This document shows, one piece after another, positions 7,853-16,385 of a stretch of 64,000 nt of DNA. The DNA is from Saccharothrix sp. NRRL B-16348. Its GTDB lineage: Bacteria; Actinomycetota; Actinomycetes; Mycobacteriales; Pseudonocardiaceae. Below the pieces are notes generated by a model that saw only the letters and a list, made by a program, of their open reading frames with translations, was not told the DNA's origin and did no database searches. The stretch lies in the NCBI RefSeq assembly GCF_001280085.1, contig NZ_LGED01000258.1, positions 12,029 to 76,028 on the forward strand, read 5' to 3'. Position 1 is the first letter of the stretch. The number at the start of each line of letters is the position of its first letter. A program made the position numbers and the translations under genes.

Positions 7853-8446
7853 ATGGTCGACAAGCCCCTGACCTCGCGTGGTGCCGCCACGCGGCAGCGC
7901 ATCGTGGAGGTGGCGACCCGGGAGTTCGCCCAGTACGGGATCGCGGGAGCACGCGTCGAACGGATCGTGGCCGCCGCCCGCACCAACAAGGCCCAGCTCT
8001 ACGGCTACTTCGGCAACAAGGAAGGACTGTTCGACGCGATCTTCTTCGGCTCCCTGGAACGGATCATGACCGCGGTCCCGATCGACACCGCTGATCTGGC
8101 GGACTGGGCTGTCCGCCTGTACGACGAGTACCTCCGTCGCCCCGACCTGATCCGGCTGGCCACCTGGGCGCGCCTGGAACGACGCCCGACCGGTCACCTC
8201 GTCGACGACGTCAACCGCCTCGACGAGGCCAAACTGCGCGCCATCGCCGACGCGCAAACCGCGGGCACCGTCCGGTCCGGCGATCCGTTCGACCTGATGG
8301 CCATGGTCATCGCGATGTCCATGGCGTGGTCGCCGGTCAGCAACGTCTACGCGGCCAGTGATCAGGAACCCGCGGAGTCGCACGAGCGACGCCGAACCCT
8401 GCTGCGCGACAGCGTTCAGCGGGTCATCGCACCAAGTGCGACATGA
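7853..8446 (+). CDS. TetR-family transcriptional repressor
   Basis: 197 residues. The N-terminal helix-turn-helix spans about residues 13-60 (TRQRIVEVATREFAQYGI, then KAQLYGYFGNKEGLF). The C-terminal ligand domain carries a tetracyclin-repressor-like C-terminal fold (LADWAVRLYDEYLRRPDLIRL region) common in TetR proteins of actinobacteria. It faces the zinc alcohol dehydrogenase, and the two palindromes in the shared 96-base gap with identical half-sites are its obvious binding sites. The inducer is unknown but likely related to the dehydrogenase substrate. Confidence 0.93.
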   Translation: MVDKPLTSRGAATRQRIVEVATREFAQYGIAGARVERIVAAARTNKAQLYGYFGNKEGLFDAIFFGSLERIMTAVPIDTADLADWAVRLYDEYLRRPDLIRLATWARLERRPTGHLVDDVNRLDEAKLRAIADAQTAGTVRSGDPFDLMAMVIAMSMAWSPVSNVYAASDQEPAESHERRRTLLRDSVQRVIAPSAT

Positions 8447-8479
8447 CCCACTGCGAGTCACGCGAACGCCGTCGCCGGA

Positions 8480-10780
8480 CTAGTCGGCCATGCTCGCGAG
8501 CAGGCTGATCAGCTGGTGGCGGCTGGAGATCTCGAGCTTGCGGTAGATCCGGGTCAGGTGGGTGTGCACGGTGGCGGGGGAGATCACCAGCCTGGTGGCG
8601 ACCTCCGGGTTGGACAGCCCGTCGCCGACCAGCTTGGCCACGTTCCACTCCGCCGGGGTCAGGCCGCCGGGCCTGCGGTCGGGCTCCGGCGTCGGCACCT
8701 CGTCGAGCACGACGGCCAGCGCCTGCTCCACGGACTCCGCCGGTCCCGCGTACGCCCGCGCGTACTCGTCCTCGCCGAGCACTGCCTTGGCCCGCGCCAC
8801 GGCCTGCGCGGTGACCCACGCGAACGGGACCAGGCCGTCCACCCGCACACCGGTCACCCGGTGCAGCCCGTGCGCCAGCCCCAGCATCCGGGCGGCGGCG
8901 GAACCGTCGCCCGCCCGCGAGTGCGCCCACCCCAGTGCCTCGATCGACCACAGCGGACCCCACTTGTCGCGGATCTCCCGCTGCACCCGCAGACCTTCCA
9001 TCAGCACGTCCAGCGCGCCGACCGGGTCGCCCCACCGCGTCTGCACCACACCGCGGCACCAGTGCGCCCAGCTGATGCCCCACAGCGCGCCGAGCCGCTC
9101 GCACTCGGCGTAGAACTCCTCCGCCGCCGGCTCGGCCTGCTCGCGGGAACCGAGCAGCACCAGCGACACGGTCAGCATGATGTGCGCGAGGTGGTGGTCG
9201 ACCGCGAAAGCGGGACCGAGCGCGCCGAACTCCTCGTGCGCCTGCCGCAACAGCTCGACGCCGTCGACCGCGCCCAACGCCAGCACGGCGTACGCGCCGC
9301 GCACGAACGTCACCGCGGGCACCGGCCCGCCCACCTCGCGGGCCATGGCGTCGGCCTCGTCCACCCGCCGCGCGACGAGCTCCCGTTCCACGCCCAAACA
9401 CAGGGCGATCCACGCGTCGAGGGCGATGGCGCTGGCCCGCAACGGGTCCGCGGTCGGCGGTGTGGCGGCCAGCGCGCGGCCCAGCCACAGCCGTTCTTCC
9501 GGTAATCGACCGGCGTAGGTGTACCAGCGGGTGCGGGCCAGGTCGACGCTCATCAGCAGCCCGGCGTGCGCGGTGTCGGGGTTGCGGATCAGGTCGTTGA
9601 GCACCACGCGGTGGTTGGCCATGTCCGCGTCGACGGCCGCGAGCAGCGCGGCCTCGTTGTGCCCGGCGAACGACTCGGCCAGCCGGGCGGCCTCGCGCCG
9701 GAAGTAGTCCTGGTGCCGCTGCCGCACGGCGTCGACCTCGCCGGCGGCCCGCAACTGGGCCGCGCCGTGCTGGCGGATGGGTTCGAGCAGGTGGTAGCGG
9801 CTGCGGTCGGCGGACGGCAGCGCGATCGACTTGTCCAGCAGCCCGGCCAGGGCGTCGGCGACGTCGTCGGCGGCCAGCCCGTCGCCCGCGCACACGTCCT
9901 CCGCCGCGGTCAGGCTGAACCCGCCCTCGAACACCGACAACCGCGCCCACAGCAGGCGTTCGGCGGGCGTGCAGTGCGCGTGGCTCCAGTCGATGAGCGC
10001 GGCCATGGTCTGGTGGTGCTCGACCGCGGTGGTGTCGTTGGCGGTGAGCACGCGCATGACGTCGTCGAGCCGGTCGGCCAGCAACGACACCGGCATGGAC
10101 CGCATCCGCACCACGGCCTGCTCGATCGCCAGCGGGATGCCCGACACGCGGCGCAGCACGCGCACCACGTGCGGCCAGTTCTCCGGCGTCACCCGCCAGC
10201 CCGGCACGCTCGCCTCGGCCCGGTCCACCAGCAGCGCCACGGACTCGTAATCGAGGTCCATCGGCGCGTCCTCGGCGGGCACGTCCAGCGGCGGCACCAT
10301 GACCAGCACCTCGCCGGGCACGCGCAGCCGGGCCCGGCTGGTGGCCAGGACCCGCACGCCGGGCGCGGCGGCGAGCACCGCGCGCACCAGCCGCGCGACC
10401 GGCTCGACCAGGTGCTCGCAGTTGTCCAGCACCAGCAGCACCTGCCGCGGCCGCAGGTAGTCGACCAACGTCTCCAACGGCGTCGTCGTCGCCTGGTCCG
10501 GCACGCCGACGGCGCTCAACACCACCTGTGCCAACAACTCCGGGTCGCCGCCGCGCGCGGACGCCAGCTCGACCACCCGCACGCCGTCGTCGTACGCGCG
10601 GTGCACCTGCGCCGCCAGTTCCAGCGCCAGCCGGGTCTTGCCGCCGCCGCCCACCCCGGTGAGCGTGATGAGCTGCGCGACGCCTATCCGCCGGCGCAGC
10701 TCGGCCAGCAGATCCTTGCGGCCGACGAACGAACTCAGCGCCCGCGGCACCGCACCGCCTCCCGCTGCCCGCTCGGTCAT
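8480..10780 (-). CDS. LuxR-family regulator with STAND/NB-ARC ATPase
   Basis: About 766 residues. The N-terminal ATPase has a Walker A loop GVGGGGKTRLAL and a Walker B-like strand VLLVLDNCEHL. A helical NB-ARC region and a long helical-repeat (TPR-like) middle part follow (about 330-690). A C-terminal LuxR helix-turn-helix (LTPAEWNVAKLVGDGLSNPEV, shown only in part: AEWNVAKL and VHTHLTRIYRKL) ends the protein. Such signal-transduction ATPases integrate nucleotide and ligand signals before binding DNA. Two starts are possible, ATG 10780 and ATG 10798; neither has a strong ribosome site. It is divergent from the alpha-amylase and converges with the TetR gene. A role in amylase control is possible, but LacI-type boxes there argue for another primary regulator. 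Confidence 0.9.
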   Translation of the reverse strand: MTERAAGGGAVPRALSSFVGRKDLLAELRRRIGVAQLITLTGVGGGGKTRLALELAAQVHRAYDDGVRVVELASARGGDPELLAQVVLSAVGVPDQATTTPLETLVDYLRPRQVLLVLDNCEHLVEPVARLVRAVLAAAPGVRVLATSRARLRVPGEVLVMVPPLDVPAEDAPMDLDYESVALLVDRAEASVPGWRVTPENWPHVVRVLRRVSGIPLAIEQAVVRMRSMPVSLLADRLDDVMRVLTANDTTAVEHHQTMAALIDWSHAHCTPAERLLWARLSVFEGGFSLTAAEDVCAGDGLAADDVADALAGLLDKSIALPSADRSRYHLLEPIRQHGAAQLRAAGEVDAVRQRHQDYFRREAARLAESFAGHNEAALLAAVDADMANHRVVLNDLIRNPDTAHAGLLMSVDLARTRWYTYAGRLPEERLWLGRALAATPPTADPLRASAIALDAWIALCLGVERELVARRVDEADAMAREVGGPVPAVTFVRGAYAVLALGAVDGVELLRQAHEEFGALGPAFAVDHHLAHIMLTVSLVLLGSREQAEPAAEEFYAECERLGALWGISWAHWCRGVVQTRWGDPVGALDVLMEGLRVQREIRDKWGPLWSIEALGWAHSRAGDGSAAARMLGLAHGLHRVTGVRVDGLVPFAWVTAQAVARAKAVLGEDEYARAYAGPAESVEQALAVVLDEVPTPEPDRRPGGLTPAEWNVAKLVGDGLSNPEVATRLVISPATVHTHLTRIYRKLEISSRHQLISLLASMAD

Positions 10781-10850
10781 CCGGACACCGTACGACATCG
10801 GGATGTGCGCGTGTCGTGAGATCGACAAAGCGACGCCCGGACGAACCAGT

Positions 10851-10953
10851 GTGCAAAGTCTTGCAAAGATCACTCCACGTTCCTGCTCGTCACACCGTTT
10901 ACACCTGCGTTGAGCCAGGGCTAGCCTGCAAACAATTGCACCACCTTGCGCAA
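10851..10953 (+). promoter_or_regulatory. Amylase promoter with clustered TTGCAA operators
   Basis: Boxes GTGCAAAG (10851-10858) and TTGCAAAG (10861-10868) lie upstream of a promoter with TTTACA (10898-10903), an 18-base spacer and TAGCCT (10922-10927). The palindrome TGCAA-acaa-TTGCA (10927-10940) overlaps the start-point region and TTGCGCAA (10946-10953) follows. TTGCAAAG also stands before the LacI gene at 16356-16363. TGCAAG-type boxes are known targets of MalR/Reg1 LacI repressors of streptomycete amylase genes, so maltose-type repression is likely. Confidence 0.6.
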
Positions 10954-10974
10954 CGAAGCGTGACGGGAGCAGTG

Positions 10975-13968
10975 ATGCGAGCGAGATCGCGACGACTGAC
11001 CGCCTTACTCCTGGCCCTCGGCCTGATCGGGTCGGTGTGGACCGCGCCGGGCGGCTCCGCCGAGAACGGGACGCCGACGCCGGCCGCCTCCGCGGCGGCG
11101 AACAGCACTACGGTCTTCTACCGCCTGCCTTCGGGGTGGCCGGTCGCCAACGTGCACTACCAACCGCGCAACGGCCCGTGGACCGCCGTGCCGGGCGAAC
11201 GGATGGAACCCGCGGCGTGCGCGGGCTGGGTGCGCCGGACCGTGCCGCTGGGCGACGCCACCGGCCTGGTCGCGGTGTTCAACAACGGCACGGGCACGTG
11301 GGACAACAACAACGGGCGGAACTACAGCCTCGGCACGGGTGACGTCACCGTCGCGGCGGGCGTGGTCGGCGTCGGCGACTCGTGCGGGACCGAGCCCGAC
11401 CCGGATCCCGGCCCGACGAACCACGCGGAGGTCTACTACTCCACCAAGACCCGGAACTGGACCGCGACCCGGATCCACTACCAGCCGACCGGAGGCACGT
11501 GGACCGCCGTGCCGGGCGTGCCCATGGAACAGGTGTGCCCGGACTGGGCACGCGCGTCGGTCGACCTCGGTCAGGCCACCGGCCTCAAGGCCGCGTTCAA
11601 CAACGGCTCCGGCCAGTGGGACAACAACAACGGCGCCGACTACGCGTTGCCGACCGGGCGCAGCACCGTGAAGGACGGCGTGGTCACGCCGGACGCGACC
11701 GATCCCTGCGGACCCCCTGCCCCGCAGGACACCGTCGCGCCGAGCGTGCCGACCGGCCTGCGGGCCACCGCGTCCGCGCTCACCGTCTCGTTGGCGTGGA
11801 CGGCGTCCACCGACAACGTCGCGGTCGCGGGCTACGAGATCACCCGCACGGGCGGCGCGCTGGGCACGGTCGTGCGCAACACCGGCGCGGTGGGCTTCGT
11901 CGACGGCCCGCTCACCGCGAACACGACCTACACCTACGCGCTCAAGGCCTACGACGCGGCGGGCAACAAGTCCGCGTCCACCGCGTCCGTCGCGGTGACC
12001 ACGGGCGACGCCCCGCCCGCGCCGCCGGGCGGCACACCACTGGGCGGCGACCCGCGCGAGGACTCCGTCTACTTCGTGATGACCGCCCGCTTCAACGACG
12101 GCGTCCCGGCCAACAACCGGGGCGGCAGCCAGCACGTGCGCTCCGGCAACGCGGCCAACGACGACCCGATGTTCCGCGGCGACTTCCAGGGCCTGGTCGA
12201 CAAGCTCGACTACATCAAGGGCCTCGGCTTCTCCGCGGTCTGGATCACCCCGGTCGTGCTCAACCGCTCGGACTACGACTTCCACGGCTACCACGGCTGG
12301 GACTTCCACCGCGTCGACCCGCGCCTCGAAACGCCGGGCGCGACCTACCAGGACCTGATCAACGAGGCGCACGCCAAGGGCCTCAAGATCTACCAGGACG
12401 TGGTCTACAACCACAGCTCGCGCTGGGGCGCCAAGGGCCTGTTCCAGGCGAAGGTGTTCGGCGTCCGGGACAACCAGTGGTCCTGGTACTACGACCAGCC
12501 GGTGCAGGGCTTCGAGTACGACGGCCTGACCATCGACCCGACCACCGGCAAGTCGTACTACAACGGAGACCTGTGGTCGACCACGGAGCCGGCCGGGAAC
12601 ACGTGCGTCGACTGGGGCAGGCCGACCCAGCACAGCAGCCCCGAGGGCTACCGGATCTACAGCTGCCAGTGGCCCAGCCCCACCTCCGGCATGTTCCCCG
12701 CCCAGCTCTACCACCGCTGCTGGATCGGCAACTGGGAGGGCGAGGACTCCCGGTCCTGCTGGCTGCACGAGGACCTGGCCGACTTCAACACCGAGAACCC
12801 GATCGTGCAGCGGTACCTGATCGACGCCTACAACCGGTTCATCGACATGGGCGTGGACGGGTTCCGGGTGGACACCGCCGTGCACATCCCGCGCGTGACG
12901 TGGAACCGCCGGTTCCTGCCCGCGATCCAGCAGCACACCACCGCGAAGTTCGGGGAGAAGGGCCGGGATTTCTTCGTCTTCGGCGAGGTCGCCGCGTTCG
13001 TCAACGACAAGTGGAACCGCGGCTCGGTCAACCACTCGGCGCAGTTCTTCACCTGGAAGGAGCGCCGCGAGTACAGCGCCGACGACGCCACCGCGTCGAT
13101 CGAGCAGTACGACCACGAGCAGGCCCAGGGCACCGGCGGGCAGCCGACGAGCCGCAACGCGTTCCTCGACGGCAACGCCTACCACGCGCCGGACCACTCG
13201 AAGTCCTCCGGCATGAACATCATCGACATGCGGATGCACATGAACTTCGGCGACGCGAACAACGCGTTCTGGAACGCGAAGGACTCCGACGACTCCACCA
13301 ACGACGCCACCTACAACGTGACGTACGTGGACTCGCACGACTTCGGGCCCAACAAGTCCGGCGTGCGGTACGCGGGCGGCACGGGCGCGTGGGCGGAGAA
13401 CATGAGCCTGATGTGGACGTTCCGGGGCATCCCGACGCTCTACTACGGCTCGGAGATCGAGTTCCAGGCGGGCAAGCCGATCGACTGCGGCCCCACGTGC
13501 CCGCTGGCGACGACCGGTCGGGCGTACTTCGGGGACCACCTCGCGGGCCAGGTCACGGCGTCGGACTACGGCGTCGTGTCGTCGGCGTCCGGCCAGGTCG
13601 CGACCACGTTGCAGAAACCGCTGGTCAAGCACGTGCAGCGGCTCAACCAGATCCGTCGTGCGGTGCCCGCGCTGCAGAAGGGGCAGTACTCGACGGAGGG
13701 CGTGTCCGGCGGGATGGCGTTCAAGCGCCGCTACACGTCCGGCCCGGTGGACAGCTTCGCGCTGGTCGCGATCTCCGGTTCGGCGACGTTCACCGGTGTG
13801 CCCGACGGGACGTACCGCGACGCGGTCACCGGTGACACGAAGACCGTCACCGGCGGCAGCCTCACCGCGCACCCCGGCGGCCAGGGCAACGCGCGGGTCT
13901 ACGTGCTGGACCTGCCGGGCAACCCGGCGCCGGGCAAGGTCGGCGCGGACGGCCCGTACCTGAGGTGA
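10975..13968 (+). CDS. Secreted multidomain alpha-amylase (CBM-CBM-FnIII-GH13)
   Basis: 997 residues. A twin-basic signal peptide with a hydrophobic core ends near residue 30-45. Two starch-binding modules of CBM25 type follow (about 44-130 and 148-235), each with paired HYQP and WDNNNG motifs, then a fibronectin III domain (about 240-340) and a GH13 catalytic domain (about 350-960). GH13 conserved regions are visible: QDVVYNHSS, VDGFRVDTAVH (nucleophile Asp633), FVFGEVAAF (acid Glu671) and YVDSHDFG (Asp789). It cleaves alpha-1,4 bonds in extracellular starch or glycogen-like polymers. ATG 10975 has GGGAG 5 bases upstream. It is monocistronic, ends in a strong hairpin and its promoter has LacI-like boxes. 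Confidence 0.96.
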   Translation: MRARSRRLTALLLALGLIGSVWTAPGGSAENGTPTPAASAAANSTTVFYRLPSGWPVANVHYQPRNGPWTAVPGERMEPAACAGWVRRTVPLGDATGLVAVFNNGTGTWDNNNGRNYSLGTGDVTVAAGVVGVGDSCGTEPDPDPGPTNHAEVYYSTKTRNWTATRIHYQPTGGTWTAVPGVPMEQVCPDWARASVDLGQATGLKAAFNNGSGQWDNNNGADYALPTGRSTVKDGVVTPDATDPCGPPAPQDTVAPSVPTGLRATASALTVSLAWTASTDNVAVAGYEITRTGGALGTVVRNTGAVGFVDGPLTANTTYTYALKAYDAAGNKSASTASVAVTTGDAPPAPPGGTPLGGDPREDSVYFVMTARFNDGVPANNRGGSQHVRSGNAANDDPMFRGDFQGLVDKLDYIKGLGFSAVWITPVVLNRSDYDFHGYHGWDFHRVDPRLETPGATYQDLINEAHAKGLKIYQDVVYNHSSRWGAKGLFQAKVFGVRDNQWSWYYDQPVQGFEYDGLTIDPTTGKSYYNGDLWSTTEPAGNTCVDWGRPTQHSSPEGYRIYSCQWPSPTSGMFPAQLYHRCWIGNWEGEDSRSCWLHEDLADFNTENPIVQRYLIDAYNRFIDMGVDGFRVDTAVHIPRVTWNRRFLPAIQQHTTAKFGEKGRDFFVFGEVAAFVNDKWNRGSVNHSAQFFTWKERREYSADDATASIEQYDHEQAQGTGGQPTSRNAFLDGNAYHAPDHSKSSGMNIIDMRMHMNFGDANNAFWNAKDSDDSTNDATYNVTYVDSHDFGPNKSGVRYAGGTGAWAENMSLMWTFRGIPTLYYGSEIEFQAGKPIDCGPTCPLATTGRAYFGDHLAGQVTASDYGVVSSASGQVATTLQKPLVKHVQRLNQIRRAVPALQKGQYSTEGVSGGMAFKRRYTSGPVDSFALVAISGSATFTGVPDGTYRDAVTGDTKTVTGGSLTAHPGGQGNARVYVLDLPGNPAPGKVGADGPYLR

Positions 13969-13971
13969 CTT

Positions 13972-14012
13972 CCGGCGGGCGGGCGTGCTCTCTCCCACCG
14001 CCCGCCCGCCGG
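13972..14012 (+). terminator. Hairpin terminator after alpha-amylase
   Basis: Perfect 14-bp stem CCGGCGGGCGGGCG / CGCCCGCCCGCCGG with a 13-base loop, starting 4 bases after the stop codon. Confidence 0.85.
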
Positions 14013-14122
14013 ATCCCACACCTTCGGGTGACGTTGTGACACGCGGGCCGCTGTCGGTGCGATCTCAAGGGCACGGGACCTCACGACAGGCGGTGGTGTC
14101 CGAGCCGCCGGAAGGGCCGACC

Positions 14123-14340
14123 ATGGGCACGACGAGAGCGGAACGCCGTCGCCGGGTCCGGGCGTTCGCGGCGTCGGGCGCCCCGGCGGCCACGGGCGTC
14201 GTGATCAACTTCGCCACGGAGTGGAAGACCGACCTCGTCGCGTGGTGCGCGGTGCTGGTCCTGACCGCCGGGTCCGGTGTGCTCGCGCTCGTCCTGTGCG
14301 ACCCCGCCGCCCACCCGGTGACGGTCACCCCCAGGCCAGG
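14123..14340 (+). pseudogene. Probable remnant of a small membrane protein gene
   Basis: ATG 14123 with GGAAGG upstream opens a frame encoding a basic start (GTTRAERRRRVR), then INFATEWKTDLVAWCAVLVL and LALVLCD, a pattern I associate with short one- or two-helix membrane proteins common in actinomycetes. After about 70 residues the frame becomes arginine/proline-rich and runs antisense through the winged-helix gene up to 14680, so no genuine 3' end is visible. I read it as a 5' fragment whose end was lost when the convergent gene was placed here. A short intact gene cannot be excluded. Confidence 0.3.
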
Positions 14341-15287
14341 ACGGACTCCACCTCGAGGTCGAGCTCGGACACCGGGACGTGGCCGAACTGCTCCACCACG
14401 ACCCGCCCGTCCCGGCGACGCCACGTGCCGCGCACCTGACCGTCCACGACGACGTGCGGACCTGCCGCCCGCACCTGGGGCGCGTGACGCGGATCGAGCA
14501 GCAGCGTGCGATCGGCGTAGCCGAGCAGGAACGTGTCGAACGGACCGAGGAGGCGGACCGTGCCGTCCAGGTCAGCCGCGTCCACGGCGGGCAGCTGCCA
14601 GCCGTGCTTGCCCTCCACCAGGTCGTCGAACGGGAACGCGGCGCGCACCTCGACCTCCGGCAGCCCGCTCCACGCGGTGAAGTCCTCGACCGTCGCGGGG
14701 CCGTGGGCGCGCAGGTAGCGGCGGACCAGCTCGGCGACGCCGCGCGGCTCGTCGTCGGCGCGGGGGAGCAGCCGGTAGGTCGACTCGCCCGCGCAGACCA
14801 CGCCCTTGTTGGCGGCGTAGGCCAGCAGGTAGGCGGGCGCGGGGGTGGCCGGGTCGAGCGCCACGCCCACGTCGGCGAGCCGGGCGACGACCTGCGGCTT
14901 GCCCAGCGGTTCGGTCAGCACTTCCCGCAGCGCGGCCAACGCCCGCGCGCACACGTCGTCGGTGAGGCCCAGCTCCAGCCGGCGACGCCGTGACCGGGCG
15001 ACGTTCACCGGGCCGAGCAGCGCCACCAGCCAGCCGACGTCCTCCCGGCGCAGCAGGTGCACCGCGCCGCGCATCGCGCACGTCCGCACGACGTCGCCGG
15101 CCTCCAACGCGGCACGCAGGTCGGCGGGGGAGACGCCGGTGGTGCGGGCCCGCACGGCCAGGCCGGCGGCGGCGGTGTCCTGCGCCTGCACGGCCAGCAC
15201 GTCGTGCAGCAGCTCGGGCAGCGAGCGGGCCGGGGTCGACAGGCGTTGCGCCCGCATGCGCAACGCCCTCGCCCGCACGGCGGTCAC
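14325..15287 (-). CDS. AlkZ-like winged-helix DNA-binding protein (HTH_42)
   Basis: 320 residues of the HTH_42 family that includes the glycosylases AlkZ and YcaQ. It carries the family QxQ motif in VLAVQAQDT (about residue 28), the CAMRGAVHLL segment, and a C-terminal part with DTFLLGYADRTLLL, PQVRAAG and DGQVRGTWRRR. Characterised relatives excise alkylated bases or open interstrand crosslinks; whether this one has glycosylase activity is inference. Its GTG start overlaps the stop of the LacI gene by 4 bases (GTGA at 15284-15287), so it is translated with the repressor. DNA repair with sugar control is an odd pairing, perhaps only a readthrough arrangement. Confidence 0.85.
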   Translation of the reverse strand: MTAVRARALRMRAQRLSTPARSLPELLHDVLAVQAQDTAAAGLAVRARTTGVSPADLRAALEAGDVVRTCAMRGAVHLLRREDVGWLVALLGPVNVARSRRRRLELGLTDDVCARALAALREVLTEPLGKPQVVARLADVGVALDPATPAPAYLLAYAANKGVVCAGESTYRLLPRADDEPRGVAELVRRYLRAHGPATVEDFTAWSGLPEVEVRAAFPFDDLVEGKHGWQLPAVDAADLDGTVRLLGPFDTFLLGYADRTLLLDPRHAPQVRAAGPHVVVDGQVRGTWRRRDGRVVVEQFGHVPVSELDLEVESVLAWG

Positions 15288-16309
15288 TTCGGCCCCGCGC
15301 CCGTCGACCCGCGCACCACGAGCTCGGGCAGGAACACGAACTCGGCGTGGGGAGCGGGCGTGCCGCCGATCTCCTCCAGCAACGCGTTGACCGCGGCCTG
15401 GCCCATCGCCTCGACGGGCTGGCGCAGCGTGGTCAGCGGCGGATCGGCGAACACGATCAGCGGCGAGTCGTCGAACCCGACCACGGACACGTCCTGCGGC
15501 ACGCTCAGCCCACGTTGCCGGGCCGCCCGGATCGCGCCGAACGCCATCAGGTCGCTGCCGCAGACGATCGCCGTGCACCCCTTGTCGAGCAGCGCGGTCG
15601 CCGCGGACTGCCCGCCCTCGACGGTGAACAGCGAGTGCTGCACCAGCGACTCGGCCTGCTCGGCGGTGTAGGGGAGGGCGGTGCGCATGTGCTGCACGAA
15701 ACCCTCGATCTTGCGCAGCACCGGCACGAACCGGCGCGGGCCGACGGCCAGGCCGATGCGCTCGTGCCCCAGCTCGACCAGGTGTGACACCGCCAGCCGC
15801 ATGGCCGCGCGGTCGTCGGTCGACATGAACGGCGCGGAGATCTTCTCCGTGTAGCCGTTGATCATGACGAACGGGATGCCGCGCCCGGCGAGCTTGGTGT
15901 AGCGGCCCATGTCGGCGGTGGAGTCGGCGTGCAGGCCGGAGACGAACACGATCCCGGCCACGCCCCGGTCCACCAGCATCTCGGTGAGCTGGTCCTCGGT
16001 CGACCCGCCCGGCGTCTGCGTGCACAGCAGCGGCGTGTAGCCCGCGCTGGTCAGCACCTGTTCCACGACCTGCGCGAGCGCGGGGAAGATCGGGTTGCCC
16101 AGCTCGGGCGTGATCAGGCCGATGAGCCCGGCGCTGCGCTGCCGCAGGCGGGGTGGTCGTTCGTAGCCGAGCAGGTCCATCGCGGCCACCACCGCCTGGC
16201 GGGTGGCCGTCGACACGCCGGACTTGCCGTTGAAGACCCGGCTGACGGTCGCCTCGCTGACCCCGGCCTGCGCGGCGATGTCGCTCAACCGGGCGGTCAC
16301 GCCGTCCAT
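15284..16309 (-). CDS. LacI-family transcriptional regulator
   Basis: 341 residues. The N-terminal headpiece is visible (RLSDIAAQAGVSEATVSRVF, then NGKSGVSTATR), followed by the periplasmic-binding-protein-like effector domain with GLITPELGNPIF, GIVFVSGL and VVGFDDSPL. LacI proteins bind a symmetrical operator and release it when a sugar or sugar phosphate binds. ATG 16309 has AAAGGA upstream. A TTGCAAAG box lies 47 bases upstream and two more stand before the alpha-amylase, so this protein is the best candidate for a maltose/MalR-type repressor controlling both (inference). The PfkB gene lies upstream in the same direction, the AlkZ-like gene overlaps downstream. Confidence 0.93.
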   Translation of the reverse strand: MDGVTARLSDIAAQAGVSEATVSRVFNGKSGVSTATRQAVVAAMDLLGYERPPRLRQRSAGLIGLITPELGNPIFPALAQVVEQVLTSAGYTPLLCTQTPGGSTEDQLTEMLVDRGVAGIVFVSGLHADSTADMGRYTKLAGRGIPFVMINGYTEKISAPFMSTDDRAAMRLAVSHLVELGHERIGLAVGPRRFVPVLRKIEGFVQHMRTALPYTAEQAESLVQHSLFTVEGGQSAATALLDKGCTAIVCGSDLMAFGAIRAARQRGLSVPQDVSVVGFDDSPLIVFADPPLTTLRQPVEAMGQAAVNALLEEIGGTPAPHAEFVFLPELVVRGSTGAGPK

Positions 16310-16355
16310 GTGGATCCTTTCCGTCGCGGCGACACGCGCACCCGAAGGAAAGTCC

Positions 16356-16375
16356 TTGCAAAGCCTTTCAGCAAG
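16356..16375 (-). promoter_or_regulatory. LacI-type operator upstream of the repressor gene
   Basis: TTGCAAAG (16356-16363, inside CCTTGCAAAGCC) is followed by GCAAG (16371-16375), in the gap between the PfkB stop and the LacI start. It repeats the boxes of the amylase promoter, suggesting autoregulation. Confidence 0.5.
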
Positions 16376-16385
16376 TCCTTGACGG

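Noticed and set aside
11005..14019. About 1000-codon frame antisense to the alpha-amylase
   Set aside because: Low-complexity V/R/H/D composition, no start signal, fully explained by the codon bias of the amylase.
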